A stretch of 64,000 bases of DNA, taken from assembly GCF_018403225.1 (NCBI RefSeq), contig NZ_BOSG01000001.1, forward strand, positions 248,001 to 312,000, given 5' to 3'. The notes under the pieces were generated by a model. The model was given only the letters and a program-made list of their open reading frames with translations. It was not told where the DNA came from and did not search any database. Shown one piece after another: positions 49,103-58,478 of this stretch (the first letter of the stretch is position 1; every line of letters starts with the position of its first letter). The position numbers and the translations under genes are program-made. The DNA is from Paenibacillus sp. J23TS9 (GTDB taxonomy: Bacteria; Bacillota; Bacilli; Paenibacillales; Paenibacillaceae).

Positions 49103-50992
49103 TTATTTGTTTTTTTGAATGACAGAATCCATTTTCTTCTGAACATGCTGCGGCCAAAATTGTAATGGTGCTTCTGTAGTGCCTGCAGCCTGCAATGCTT
49201 TATAAATATCAATCTGTCCATACCCATAGTATTTGTCCCTTCCTTTTGGGCCCAAATCCACCGTGCTGCTTCGCATAATATCCATGACTTGCTTGTTGGT
49301 AAGATCCGGATTTCGGGAGCGGATCAGAGCGGCCATGGCAGCAACATGAGGGCTTGCCATAGAAGTACCCGATAAGGCCGCATACTGGTTGCCCGGATAT
49401 GTGCTGGCAATGCTGGTTCCGGGCGCAGCTACATCGATGTAATCCCCGTAATTAGAGTATGATGCCCTCTTCATATTGGAATCCGTAGCTGCAACCGCAA
49501 GAACTTCGGAATAAGCTGCTGGGTAGCCAGGCCGCTCGGTATTGTCGTTTCCTGAAGCAGCTACAAGTACCACATCGCGGTCATAAGCGTATTTTACGGC
49601 ATCATGGAGAAACTGGGAATCGGCGTAGTTGCCAAGACTCATATTAATGACTTTAGCTCCGTTGTCAGCAGCCCAGATAATACCTTCGGCCACAGAATAG
49701 GTTGTTCCGGATCCTGATTTATCGAGCGCTTTTACCGGCAGCATTTTGTTGTACCAGCTGATTCCGGCAACGCCTTCGTTATTGTTCACAAGTGCTCCGA
49801 TGATTCCGGATACATGGGTTCCATGTCCTACGTCATCTAATGGATCGGAGTCGGGGTTAATAACGTTGTAGCCTGTCAGAAGCTGTCCCTGCAGGTCCGG
49901 ATGATCGATATCAACACCTGTATCAACGATACCGACAATGACGTCATTGCTGCCTCTGGATAAATCCCAGCCTTGATTTGTTTCAATGGCAGGCAGATTC
50001 CATTGATATTTGGCGAACAGCAAATCATTTGGAACATTGGGCAGACTGCTCGTGGACTCTTTTACCTTGTCATTGGTCATGTATAAATAATGGGGCTCAA
50101 CGTATTGTGGGTTCCAGTTTTTCATGAAATATGATTTTAGTTGGCTGTAATCCATTCCACTGGCATGAAACACATAGGCATAACCCAGCTTTCGCGAGGA
50201 TTCGGCTCTAAGCTCACTGATTATTCGGTTCAGATCCTGCCGGGACGGATCCTGGCGGAAACGCACTACAATTTCATTTTCATAAAAATGGCTGGCTTTC
50301 TCGTTGTCATGACCGGTTCGTACTGTAATATCCCGCAGTGTATCGGCATGAACGGACTCGACCTTGTATTTTCCTTCTTTCGGATAAGGGATGAGTCTCA
50401 GGTTTTTCTTTTGGTGGTTGGCTACTTCTGTCAGGATTCTCTGATTCATAAGAGCAATAACGCCTTGCTTCGGTGTTTGTTTTGAAGGCTCAGCGATTAC
50501 AAAATACTCCTTGCCGCTCATTTTAAAAGAGGTGGACTCATATGAACGCTGTTTGCCGATATTCTTTTCGGCTTGATCAAGATATCCCTTCAAGATTTTC
50601 CGGTCGGCAGCATTCCAGTTGCTTTTCGTAATCGTATATTCCTGACGTTTTCCTTTTTTCGCATCCTGCCATATAATCATGGTAAAGTGATCATGTGATT
50701 GCTGAAGCTTACGCACATAGTCAGAGACTTGAGCGGGTCCAGCCTGCGCAAGCTTGGTGAGCATCGAGGTCAGGTGCTGCTTGGCATCCAGGCGCGTTAA
50801 ATGATCCGTGGAAGCAATATCCTGTGCCATCAAGCTTTGCTTGGAAAGATGTTCTTGCTTCGGGTTCGGTATGACCGGCTCGGAAGCTTGCTTGCGGGTG
50901 TGGGTATCGGCGGAGTGAGGCACCTGCATGATGATGATCAGTGCAGCGGCTGCTGCCGCGATGCCAAGACCTGCCCATGTGCGACGGGACAT
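49103..50992 (-). CDS. Secreted S8 (subtilisin-like) serine protease
   Basis: Extracellular subtilase of 629 residues. An N-terminal signal-like helix (about 5-24) precedes a long prodomain (about 30-300) that includes a fervidolysin-like N-terminal prodomain near 215-305 (ENEIVVRFRQDPS, YVEPHYLYM). The peptidase domain carries Asp357 (IVDTG), His390 (GHGTHVSG), oxyanion Asn482 (AASGND) and Ser544 (GTSMASP), so it looks active. No cell-wall anchor is seen. The start is ATG at 50992 after AGGAGG on the minus strand. It is transcribed alone. Confidence 0.95.
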   Translation of the reverse strand: MSRRTWAGLGIAAAAAALIIIMQVPHSADTHTRKQASEPVIPNPKQEHLSKQSLMAQDIASTDHLTRLDAKQHLTSMLTKLAQAGPAQVSDYVRKLQQSHDHFTMIIWQDAKKGKRQEYTITKSNWNAADRKILKGYLDQAEKNIGKQRSYESTSFKMSGKEYFVIAEPSKQTPKQGVIALMNQRILTEVANHQKKNLRLIPYPKEGKYKVESVHADTLRDITVRTGHDNEKASHFYENEIVVRFRQDPSRQDLNRIISELRAESSRKLGYAYVFHASGMDYSQLKSYFMKNWNPQYVEPHYLYMTNDKVKESTSSLPNVPNDLLFAKYQWNLPAIETNQGWDLSRGSNDVIVGIVDTGVDIDHPDLQGQLLTGYNVINPDSDPLDDVGHGTHVSGIIGALVNNNEGVAGISWYNKMLPVKALDKSGSGTTYSVAEGIIWAADNGAKVINMSLGNYADSQFLHDAVKYAYDRDVVLVAASGNDNTERPGYPAAYSEVLAVAATDSNMKRASYSNYGDYIDVAAPGTSIASTYPGNQYAALSGTSMASPHVAAMAALIRSRNPDLTNKQVMDIMRSSTVDLGPKGRDKYYGYGQIDIYKALQAAGTTEAPLQFWPQHVQKKMDSVIQKNK

Positions 50993-51233
50993 AAGATAAA
51001 CCTCCTGAAAATGAAATTACCTTTATCGTGAGGAGAGGAGGCCTATTTTATACCCCGATTTCATGGCCGCCACATTAGTACCCAATATTTGTCCAATGGG
51101 ATTGCAGAAAGGGATACCGCTCATCATTGTTTTATGATAGGATAGTACATGGAAAAATGATGCTGTAAAGCGATTTAATTGTATGATGTCAGCAATTGGA
51201 CTGAAGGAACCATTAAGGGGGAGCAAATTAGCG

Positions 51234-51740
51234 ATGTCAGCAGGTAATGTTCAAAAATTGTGTGAGACCACGAAAGAGAAGCTGAAATATGCAATCGATA
51301 AACTTGAGGTATTTCTGAACGAGTATTCGCTTTCGCAGCTCGCGGCAGAACCAAATGAAGAAACACTGCATTTTTACAAAGGGTTTCTTTCGGATTTGCG
51401 CCATCTGCTTGTCTTCAGCGAAGTTTCTTCAGAGAAGCTTGGAGTCGTGCTGCGCCGTGCGAATTTTGATACGGAATTTGCTGAGAAGGCTCTCTATCAT
51501 GTATATCACCACTGCGTGAATAACTTTTTCTATCCAAAAAGCGAAAGCTATTCCGAAGATGGCCGATACGCTTATACCGGACAAGATGCAATCCGTTTCA
51601 GAGCGAAACCGGTGCGCCCGGTGCGGGACATCGTCCTGGACATTACAAAAGTGTTTGAAGACCTCAGAGATGACCTGACTTACTACGAAAGCGACTATTT
51701 GACAGAGCGTAGAATGCAAAGTCAGCGCACTCACGCCTAA
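51234..51740 (+). CDS. YpuI family protein (DUF3907)
   Basis: Protein of 168 residues resembling B. subtilis YpuI; function unknown. It is largely helical, with the conserved segments EKALYHVYHHCVNNFFYPKSE, DGRYAYTGQDAIRF and the C-terminal LRDDLTYYESDY. No signal peptide or membrane segment. ATG 51234 is preferred because AGGGGGAG lies upstream; an ATG at 51183 has no ribosome site. Confidence 0.8.
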   Translation: MSAGNVQKLCETTKEKLKYAIDKLEVFLNEYSLSQLAAEPNEETLHFYKGFLSDLRHLLVFSEVSSEKLGVVLRRANFDTEFAEKALYHVYHHCVNNFFYPKSESYSEDGRYAYTGQDAIRFRAKPVRPVRDIVLDITKVFEDLRDDLTYYESDYLTERRMQSQRTHA

Positions 51741-51943
51741 ACCATAAAAAATCTTTTTGATCATACATGCTAAAGATGTCCGCAGACCGGGCATCTTTTT
51801 TTATTTATGCTATGGATTTCCCACATCTGGTGAGTGGCTAGAAGACCTTCTTGGATAATGAATTCCCGCCAGCAACTGACAGGTAACCGTTCGTATAGGG
51901 GGGAGAAAGCAAGGAGACAATGGTATCTGAGGTGATCCTAAAA

Positions 51944-52165
51944 ATGAGTGATACAAGAACCATTGTCAAATGCAGTGTCAGCAATTGCGGTTATTGGGGA
52001 GAGCAGAATGTGTGCAAAGCAGAACAGATCCTGATCGAGATCGACAAGCATGCTTCTGCAAAATACAGTGAGGAATTTGGCAGTGAGCATTTTGCCGAAC
52101 ACAAAGACTATGCGGATAATTCCTCTGCCACATGCTGCTTGACATTCAAACCGAAATCTTCTTAA
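51944..52165 (+). CDS. DUF1540 domain-containing protein
   Basis: Small 73-residue protein with conserved cysteines (VKCSVSNCGYW, NVCKAEQI, ATCCLTF), which matches the DUF1540 pattern and suggests metal binding; function unknown. ATG 51944 is chosen because a full GAGGTGATCC site lies at 51929-51938; the ATG at 51920 is too close to its AAGGAG. Confidence 0.85.
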   Translation: MSDTRTIVKCSVSNCGYWGEQNVCKAEQILIEIDKHASAKYSEEFGSEHFAEHKDYADNSSATCCLTFKPKSS

Positions 52166-52234
52166 AAAACCATCTCAAAGTCATCACTATGATCAATGTA
52201 TCTTCAGACCAACCAATTACAGGGAGGTATTCTG

Positions 52235-52630
52235 ATGGACGATTTTCATGAGCACGAAGAGCATGAGCAGCATGAAAGAGAAAGACAGCATGCATCCAGA
52301 CGGATCCGCAGAGATTATCCGCGCCGTGATGATCATGAAGAGGAATATGCCGCTGAGGTAGCGCCTCCAAGATCAGGCCGCTATGAGATCAGTCAAGATG
52401 ATGATGAGGATCGGGAAAAGGAAAGAACCAATGGAAGAACAGCTGGATATGTAGGTCTTGCTTTCGGTATTGCTTCCCTGTTTATGTGGTCCATTGTGCT
52501 GGGACCGATCGCGGCTGTGACCGGTTACTACGCGTACAGTCAAGGAAGCAAGGTATGGGGAGCTTGGGGTATGGGCTTGGGTATTTTGGCTACAATCAGC
52601 TATTTTGTTCTTATTCCTTTTGCCCGGTAA
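52235..52630 (+). CDS. DUF4190-like membrane protein
   Basis: Protein of 131 residues. An N-terminal His/Glu/Arg-rich, charged, probably disordered tail (about 1-72) is followed by two membrane helices with the DUF4190 signature (GLAFGIASLFMWSIVLGPIAA and GAWGMGLGILATISYFVLI). The role is unknown. The ATG follows AGGGAGG. A terminator follows. Confidence 0.8.
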   Translation: MDDFHEHEEHEQHERERQHASRRIRRDYPRRDDHEEEYAAEVAPPRSGRYEISQDDDEDREKERTNGRTAGYVGLAFGIASLFMWSIVLGPIAAVTGYYAYSQGSKVWGAWGMGLGILATISYFVLIPFAR

Positions 52631-52658
52631 CATTCAATCAGCTAAATAAAGCATTGGA

Positions 52659-52696
52659 GCGTCCTTCCCTGTCAATTCAGCGGAAGGGCGTTTTTC
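52659..52696 (+). terminator. Terminator after the DUF4190 gene
   Basis: GCGTCCTTCC and GGAAGGGCG stem followed by five T residues. Confidence 0.85.
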
Positions 52697-52820
52697 ATTA
52701 GATGATACAATATGATAATGTATAATATAATTCTATGGATATATGGCGCTTACTCCCATAAACATGGTAAAATGACGGAAACGAATCAAACTAACACTCT
52801 GAAGAAAAAGAGGTTTTATC

Positions 52821-53546
52821 ATGCAAATCGATTCGGCAACCGCGAAGCAGCTGGCTTCACTTCAGGATAACAGCCGTATTCAAAATAGAGACGAGCTGCT
52901 GCAGGATATTTTAGCAAATGGAAGCAGTTCTGATTTTGGCGTCATTTTACAGCAGCTTGTCAACTCATCTTCTGGTGATAACTCCAGTGTAGATGGCTCT
53001 GTGCTGCCAACTGTTTCAGGTGTCACATACAGTGACGGCTTATTATGGCAGCAGCTGGGCACAGTAGCTGAATCGGAGGCATCCGAGCTTCAGTTTGTGG
53101 GCAGCAGTCATTCGACAGAGAAATCCGGTCCGACAAGCTATGATGATTTAATTCAGCAAGCCAGTAAAAAATATGGCATTGATGAAGCGCTGATTAAAGC
53201 AGTAATCGATACAGAATCCTCCTTTAATCCCAATGTGGTATCTTCGGCCGGAGCGAAAGGACTTATGCAGCTGATGGATGGAACCGCAGCGGGTCTTGGC
53301 GTAAGTGATCCATTCGATCCTGCCCAGAATATCGACGCGGGTACCCGTTATCTGTCATACCAGATTAAGCGGTTTAACGGCCAGGAGAATATGGCATTGG
53401 CAGCTTACAATGCTGGGCCTAACCGACTTGCCAAGCTCGGGGTAACCACCGATGAACAGTTGATGGACAAACTGGGGATGCTGCCACTGGAGACGAGAAA
53501 ATACATTAGCAAGATTACCAACGCACGCTCGAAATACGAAGTTTAA
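52821..53546 (+). CDS. Lytic transglycosylase domain protein
   Basis: Protein of 241 residues with a C-terminal SLT/goose-lysozyme-like domain (about 105-215) that cleaves peptidoglycan glycan strands. Glu132 in DTESSFNP is the catalytic glutamate; AKGLMQLM and ALAAYNAGP complete the family pattern. There is no signal peptide, and the N-terminal 100 residues are Ser/Gln-rich and low in complexity. Several Bacilli members of this type lack a signal; export or access to the wall is therefore unclear. Confidence 0.9.
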   Translation: MQIDSATAKQLASLQDNSRIQNRDELLQDILANGSSSDFGVILQQLVNSSSGDNSSVDGSVLPTVSGVTYSDGLLWQQLGTVAESEASELQFVGSSHSTEKSGPTSYDDLIQQASKKYGIDEALIKAVIDTESSFNPNVVSSAGAKGLMQLMDGTAAGLGVSDPFDPAQNIDAGTRYLSYQIKRFNGQENMALAAYNAGPNRLAKLGVTTDEQLMDKLGMLPLETRKYISKITNARSKYEV

Positions 53547-53567
53547 CATTTTTGAACATTATATATA

Positions 53568-53635
53568 GGATCAAATGGGGAGAATGGCAGCGATGAAGGA
53601 CACTTTAACAGCTTAACCCCCTGTTTGATCTTTTT
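53568..53635 (+). terminator. Terminator with large loop after the transglycosylase gene
   Basis: GATCAAATGGGG pairs with CCCCCTGTTTGATC across a loop of about 35 bases, followed by a T-run. Confidence 0.7.
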
Positions 53636-53673
53636 ATATTGTCCGGAAACCGGAAGCGGAAGGATGAATCAAC

Positions 53674-54828
53674 ATGATATATTGGGATCACGCGGCAAGC
53701 ACGCCGCCTTATGATGAGGTCATTCAAACGATGGCCGAGGTTATGAAAAAGCATTACGGCAATCCTTCCTCTATTCACAGAATGGGTGAGGATGCCGCGA
53801 AACTGATCAAGCGGGCCAGAGAAGTATGCGCCGGTGCCCTGAATGTAAAGCCAGCCGAAATCATTCTGACTTCAGGGGCCACCGAAGGAAATAATTTGGC
53901 GATTAAAGGTACGGCTTTACAGTATGGGGGCCGGGGAAAGCATATCATCTCGACGCAAATTGAACACCCGTCCGTATATGACAGCTGTCTGGATCTGGAA
54001 AAGCAAGGCTATGAGATTACTTATTTACCTGTGGATGCAAAAGGGATGATAGACCCTGCAGATGTTGCATCTGCTGTGCGGAAGGATACAATCCTTGTCA
54101 GTGTGATGCATGTCAATAACGAGACGGGAGCCATTCAACCGCTTGCTGACATTGGACGAGTTATTAAGAAAGCAAACCCTTTAACCGTTTTCCATATTGA
54201 CGGAGTACAAGGATTCGGTAAGCTGCCTGTTGATTTGGAGGAGTGGCAAGCCGATCTATATACCTTGTCCGCGCATAAGATCCGCGGGCCGAAGGGAACA
54301 GGAGTGCTTTATAAGCGTGAAGGGCTCAATCTTCATCCATTGCTGTCCGGCGGCAAGCAGGAATCAGGACTTAGAGCGGGAACCGAGAATATTCCCGGAT
54401 TTGTTGCGATGTCCAAGGCGATGCGAATGGCTGCTGAACAAACAGAAGCTTTCATGAAGGAAGTGGGTGCCCATAGAGACACCCTGCTTGACTGGATTAG
54501 TAAAACACCGAGTCTTGAACCGAACAGCTTTGAGGAAGGGGCTCCTCATATTGTCAATGTGTCGTTCCCCGGAATGAAAGCAGAGGTGCTGCTCCATACT
54601 CTGGAGGAACATGGAATGCTGGTTTCCACCAAGTCTGCCTGCTCCTCCAAAACCACTGAACCAAGCCGGGTACTGCTAGCCATGGGACGCAGCGAGGATG
54701 CAGCATCCAGCGCAATCCGGATCAGCATGGGGATGACCAATACACATCAAGATGTAGAGCAGCTTCTCACGGCGCTTGATGCTGCAGTGAGCCGGTTGCA
54801 GCCGCTTAGACAGGAAGGAATGAAATGA
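53674..54828 (+). CDS. Cysteine desulfurase (NifS/IscS family)
   Basis: PLP enzyme that releases sulfur from cysteine as a persulfide. The 384-residue protein has the PLP lysine Lys202 in LSAHKIRGPKG and the catalytic Cys323 in STKSACSS. It overlaps thiI by ATGA. In B. subtilis the equivalent desulfurase (NifZ) is next to thiI and supplies sulfur for 4-thiouridine in tRNA; the same role is inferred here. Confidence 0.95.
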   Translation: MIYWDHAASTPPYDEVIQTMAEVMKKHYGNPSSIHRMGEDAAKLIKRAREVCAGALNVKPAEIILTSGATEGNNLAIKGTALQYGGRGKHIISTQIEHPSVYDSCLDLEKQGYEITYLPVDAKGMIDPADVASAVRKDTILVSVMHVNNETGAIQPLADIGRVIKKANPLTVFHIDGVQGFGKLPVDLEEWQADLYTLSAHKIRGPKGTGVLYKREGLNLHPLLSGGKQESGLRAGTENIPGFVAMSKAMRMAAEQTEAFMKEVGAHRDTLLDWISKTPSLEPNSFEEGAPHIVNVSFPGMKAEVLLHTLEEHGMLVSTKSACSSKTTEPSRVLLAMGRSEDAASSAIRISMGMTNTHQDVEQLLTALDAAVSRLQPLRQEGMK

Positions 54829-56057
54829 GCTTGAATTATGATATGTTATTGCTCCGTTTCGGAGAATTCACACTTAAAGGAAAAAACCGCAACCGTTTTG
54901 AAAAGACGATCATAACACATATACAATCTATACTTGCTTCTTATCCCGCAGCTGAAATTCAGAAAGAGTATGGAAGATTGTATGTTGCCTTGAATGGGGA
55001 AGATCAAAGCAAATTAACGGATGAGCTTAAAAAAATATTTGGCATTCATTCGATCAGTCCGGTGGTCGTCTGCCCATCACAACTCGATAAAATAATTGAA
55101 ACGAGTGCGTCGTTTTTGGAGCAGATGGATCTGCAAAAGGAAACGACCTTCAAGGTGACAGCCAGAAGAGTGTGGAAAGCCTTCCCGCATTCATCTCATG
55201 AGATGAATCACCTGGTCGGTTCACCCATATTGAAAAAATTTGAGCCGTTAAAAGTAAGCATGAAGGAACCGGAGCTGCAGCTGCGGGTAGAGATCAGAGA
55301 ACAGGGTACCTATATTTACTGTGAGGTCATTCCTGCTGCTGGCGGATTTCCACGCGGGAGCAACGGCAAAGCGATGCTGCTTTTGTCCGGCGGTATTGAT
55401 AGTCCTGTAGCGGGATTTACCAGCATGCGCCGTGGACTTGAGTTGGAATGCGTTCATTTCTATAGTTATCCATTCACCAGTCGGAAGGCCAAAGAAAAAG
55501 TCATGGAGCTGGCTAAAGTACTGTCGGGATATACAGGTGAAGTCAAAATACATCTGGTGCCTTTCACGGAGATCCAGACATCCTTCACAGGTCATGGCCA
55601 GGATAATCTGATTATTACTCTGATGCGCCGCTCGATGCTGCGTATTGCCACCATGCTGGCAGAACGCGAAGGAGCGCTTGCTATCGTTACGGGGGACAGT
55701 CTTGGACAAGTGGCCAGCCAGACGCTCCCAAGTATGAACGTGATCGGGCGTGCTACCGAGCTGCCTTTGCTGCGTCCGCTTATTATGATGGATAAAAACG
55801 AAATTATCGAAGTCTCAAAGCAGATCGGTACGTACGAGCTTTCGATACTGCCTTATGAGGACTGCTGCACCATATTTGTGCCGAAGTCTCCATCAACCAA
55901 TCCGAATCTTCGCATTGTAGAACGGATAGAAGCATCAATCACCAATCTGCAAACCATGCTGGAGGAAGCGGTGGGGCGGACGGAGACCATTGTGCTGACC
56001 CCGGATTCCGTCATTGAAGCGGACCGTGAGGACGGAATCGATGAAGAATGGTTTTAA
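54825..56057 (+). CDS. thiI: tRNA 4-thiouridine synthase ThiI
   Basis: Makes 4-thiouridine at tRNA position 8; may also assist thiazole synthesis. The 410-residue protein has an N-terminal THUMP region and a PP-loop SGGIDS at 188-193. It lacks the C-terminal rhodanese domain of E. coli ThiI, as expected in Firmicutes, so it needs a partner persulfide donor. The desulfurase overlapping it is the natural donor. Confidence 0.97.
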   Translation: MSLNYDMLLLRFGEFTLKGKNRNRFEKTIITHIQSILASYPAAEIQKEYGRLYVALNGEDQSKLTDELKKIFGIHSISPVVVCPSQLDKIIETSASFLEQMDLQKETTFKVTARRVWKAFPHSSHEMNHLVGSPILKKFEPLKVSMKEPELQLRVEIREQGTYIYCEVIPAAGGFPRGSNGKAMLLLSGGIDSPVAGFTSMRRGLELECVHFYSYPFTSRKAKEKVMELAKVLSGYTGEVKIHLVPFTEIQTSFTGHGQDNLIITLMRRSMLRIATMLAEREGALAIVTGDSLGQVASQTLPSMNVIGRATELPLLRPLIMMDKNEIIEVSKQIGTYELSILPYEDCCTIFVPKSPSTNPNLRIVERIEASITNLQTMLEEAVGRTETIVLTPDSVIEADREDGIDEEWF

Positions 56058-56063
56058 TCAATA

Positions 56064-56100
56064 AAAAAGGACTTCCAACCATGCGTTGGAGGTCCTTTTG
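56064..56100. terminator. Bidirectional terminator between thiI and terC-like gene
   Basis: AAAAGGACTTCCAAC and GTTGGAGGTCCTTTT form a long stem with flanking A and T runs, serving both convergent genes. Confidence 0.85.
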
Positions 56101-56101
56101 T

Positions 56102-56797
56102 TTAACTGTAAGAATTCTCGCTGCTCTTTTTCCGCTGGTCCGAACGTTTCTTCATGTATCCTGTCACGAGCACGGCAACAATGACGACGATAATAAACAG
56201 GATACGAATGGCGGGATGATCTTCGAAGAAAGGATGCAGTCTTTTCTCTTCGGTTATCATGTTGGATGCGGTATATCCGAGTACTGCTGATCCCAAATAA
56301 ATAATCCAAGGGAAACGGTCAATAAGCTTAATAAATAGAGTGCTGCCCCAGACGACAATCGGAACACTGATCAAGAGTCCCAGGATGACCAAAATAATAT
56401 TTTGCTGCGCCGCTCCGGCAACCGCGATAACATTATCCAGTCCCATGGCTGCATCCGCTACGATAATGGTTCGTATAGCGCCCCATAGTGTACGTCCCGC
56501 CTTGACATCGGTATGATCATCATTGTCTGCCAGAAGCTTGTAAGCAATGCCTATGAGCAGGATTCCTCCGATGAGAAGCAGCCAGGGGACTTGCAGCAGC
56601 CAGACCACAATGATCGTAGCAGCGATACGCAGCAGCACGGCGCCGCCGGTTCCATAAAAAATGGCCTTTTTCTGAGTCGAGGATGGCAGATTCCTCGCAG
56701 CAAGGCCAATGACGATAGCGTTATCGCCAGCTAGAATAAGATCAAGAAACACGATATTGGCTAGTTTTGCCAAAAAGGCAAGTATTGATGTTTCCAC
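56102..56797 (-). CDS. TerC family integral membrane protein
   Basis: Polytopic membrane protein (231 residues, about seven helices) of the TerC/YjbE family. Some family members export manganese, which is a possible role. Conserved acidic motifs LILAGDNAIVIGLAARNLP and MGLDNVIAVAG carry the likely metal-site residues. The C-terminus ends in a basic KKRSDQRKK tail. It is divergent from a paralogue 174 bp away. No yybP-ykoY riboswitch is recognisable upstream. Confidence 0.93.
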   Translation of the reverse strand: METSILAFLAKLANIVFLDLILAGDNAIVIGLAARNLPSSTQKKAIFYGTGGAVLLRIAATIIVVWLLQVPWLLLIGGILLIGIAYKLLADNDDHTDVKAGRTLWGAIRTIIVADAAMGLDNVIAVAGAAQQNIILVILGLLISVPIVVWGSTLFIKLIDRFPWIIYLGSAVLGYTASNMITEEKRLHPFFEDHPAIRILFIIVVIVAVLVTGYMKKRSDQRKKSSENSYS

Positions 56798-56971
56798 ATC
56801 AGGTCACTCCTCATCATGACTGTAAACGGAGTCTAATATAGAATGGACCAAAGAAATGATTTTAGTCCATACCATATAACAAATCGCATTCATTATAGGA
56901 TAATTTTTCAATGAGAGTCAAGCATAGCCTGGCCAACAGGAGCATAGGAGTAGTAGTGGGGGTGTTGACTG

Positions 56972-57631
56972 TTGGAATCGATATGGCTGCTTGTACAGAT
57001 CCTGATGATTAATCTGGTTCTGAGCGGAGACAACGCCGTGGTGATTGCGTTAGCAAGCAAAAACTTGCCGCCGAAACAGCGTAAACAGGCCGTGTGGTGG
57101 GGGGCTTTGGGGGCGGTTGTTCTTAGATGTATACTAACGTTCGCGGCCGTGATTCTTTTGAAGATTCCTTTTGTGCAGGCGGCTGGAGGATTCCTGCTGT
57201 TCTGGATTGCATTCAGGCTGCTGGCAGATGACAAGGACGATGTAAGAATGGGGGAGTCAGCCTCCATTTGGAAAGCGGTACGGAGTATTTTGGCCGCTGA
57301 TTTTATTATGAGTCTTGATAATGTGCTGGCGCTAGCCGGTGTAGCCAATGGAGATTTGGCGCTTATAGTGATCGGGATCGCCATTAGTATACCCATAGTT
57401 GTCTTCGGCAGTAATCTTATTGTCGGTCTACTTCACCGCTATCCTGTACTCGTGTATTTGGGTGCGGGTATCCTGGGCTATACAGCTGGAGAGATGCTGC
57501 TGCAAGACTCCAGAATGGGGATCATGCTGTCCTCGGTCATGCCATCGCTGCATAAGCTGCTGCCGATTCTTCTGACCATTTTGGTCATGGCAGCCGGAAG
57601 TTTTAAAAAGCTGCCGCTTCGGCGCTCATAA
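56972..57631 (+). CDS. TerC family integral membrane protein (paralogue)
   Basis: Second TerC/YjbE-type protein, 219 residues, with the same LVLSGDNAVVIALASKNLP and MSLDNVLALAGVA motifs and similar helix pattern. The start is TTG after GGGGGTG. Its loop between helices 3 and 4 is shorter than in the minus-strand copy, and the C-terminal tail is less charged. The pair may be subunits of a complex or differ in expression. Confidence 0.92.
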   Translation: MESIWLLVQILMINLVLSGDNAVVIALASKNLPPKQRKQAVWWGALGAVVLRCILTFAAVILLKIPFVQAAGGFLLFWIAFRLLADDKDDVRMGESASIWKAVRSILAADFIMSLDNVLALAGVANGDLALIVIGIAISIPIVVFGSNLIVGLLHRYPVLVYLGAGILGYTAGEMLLQDSRMGIMLSSVMPSLHKLLPILLTILVMAAGSFKKLPLRRS

Positions 57632-57643
57632 CCATTCTCAAGT

Positions 57644-57666
57644 GCCGGTGAAAACCGGCCTTTTTG
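57644..57666 (+). terminator. Terminator after the plus-strand terC-like gene
   Basis: GCCGGT and ACCGGC with a GAAA loop, followed by a T-run. Confidence 0.85.
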
Positions 57667-57801
57667 GTGTTTCCGGCCAGTAAAAAATTTACGGGACGAA
57701 TATGGTTTTTTCGCTCTTTTTCAGATAAACTAAAGGTGAAAACATGTCGTATCCTGCTGGAGCAGATGTGTAAGGTATATTGGAAAAGAGGGTGGGGAAA
57801 A

Positions 57802-58311
57802 ATGTCCTCCAAGAACGATGTAAAACTGGGTCTGTTTATTGTGGTGGCAGGGCTTGTCATTCTGCTGGGAAAACTGGGCGTGTTCGGATTCCTGGGACGC
57901 ACACTCTGGCCGCTTGCCATTGTGGTGGTCGGACTGCTCATTCATTTGCTGTATTTCAGCGGAAGGGCACGTGCAGCTGTACTCATACCAGGAGGGATTC
58001 TGGTGGTATATGGTCTCCTATTTGGTATCTGCAACCTCTGGGGCTGGGGGATGATGTCATTTCTGTGGCCTGTGCTTCTGTTAGGCATTGCTGTCGGCGC
58101 GTACGAATATTATTTGTTCGAATCACCTAAACCGGCTGGAGTGCTGCCATTTGCACTGATTTTGGGCTTGGTATCACTCGTTCTGCTTTTCTTCACCTTG
58201 CTGCATACGGGAGCCATCTATGTGCTCGCAATTCTGCTCATTGTGCTGGGCCTTTGGTTTATTTTGGGAAGAGGAAGAACGGGACGGAAAAAGGGATATG
58301 GCGGTTGGTAA
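57802..58311 (+). CDS. Hypothetical membrane protein (LiaI/LiaF-like TM region)
   Basis: Protein of 169 residues, with about six hydrophobic helices and a basic Gly/Arg tail (GRGRTGRKKGYGGW). The arrangement KLGLFIVVAGLVILLGKLGVFGFLGRTLWPLAIVVVGL resembles the LiaI-LiaF transmembrane region shared by envelope-stress proteins. ATG 57802 follows GAGGGTGGGG; the longer frame from 57664 is not supported. No ECF-type promoter was found upstream. Confidence 0.75.
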   Translation: MSSKNDVKLGLFIVVAGLVILLGKLGVFGFLGRTLWPLAIVVVGLLIHLLYFSGRARAAVLIPGGILVVYGLLFGICNLWGWGMMSFLWPVLLLGIAVGAYEYYLFESPKPAGVLPFALILGLVSLVLLFFTLLHTGAIYVLAILLIVLGLWFILGRGRTGRKKGYGGW

Positions 58312-58349
58312 CCCGCTTTGACAGCTTATTCTATTTTCTGTAAAAATGC

Positions 58350-58377
58350 TTGTTTTTTTCTGAAAATTCACTATAAT
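58350..58377 (+). promoter_or_regulatory. Promoter upstream of typA
   Basis: TTGTTT at 58350-58355 and TATAAT at 58372-58377 with a 16-bp spacer; the predicted start is about 58384. Confidence 0.55.
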
Positions 58378-58391
58378 ATAAGGGATATGTT

Positions 58392-58427
58392 GAAGCGTCG
58401 TCGGCATTACCGCCCGGCGCTTCTTTT
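58392..58427 (+). terminator. Leader hairpin (possible attenuator) of typA
   Basis: GAAGCGTCG and CGGCGCTTC form a 9-bp stem, with an inner CGG/CCG, followed by CTTTT. It lies between the promoter and the typA ribosome site, so it could attenuate typA. Confidence 0.5.
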
Positions 58428-58478
58428 GGTGAAACACATTCGCATTGATTTGAAAGGGAAAGGATCTGGATAAAAGTC

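Noticed and set aside
56798..56971. yybP-ykoY manganese riboswitch between the terC-like genes
   Set aside because: The region lacks the conserved loops and has no terminator on either strand.
57730..57775. ECF-type promoter (GTGAAAACATG ... CGTA) before the LiaI/F-like membrane protein
   Set aside because: The two elements are only a few bases apart instead of about 16.
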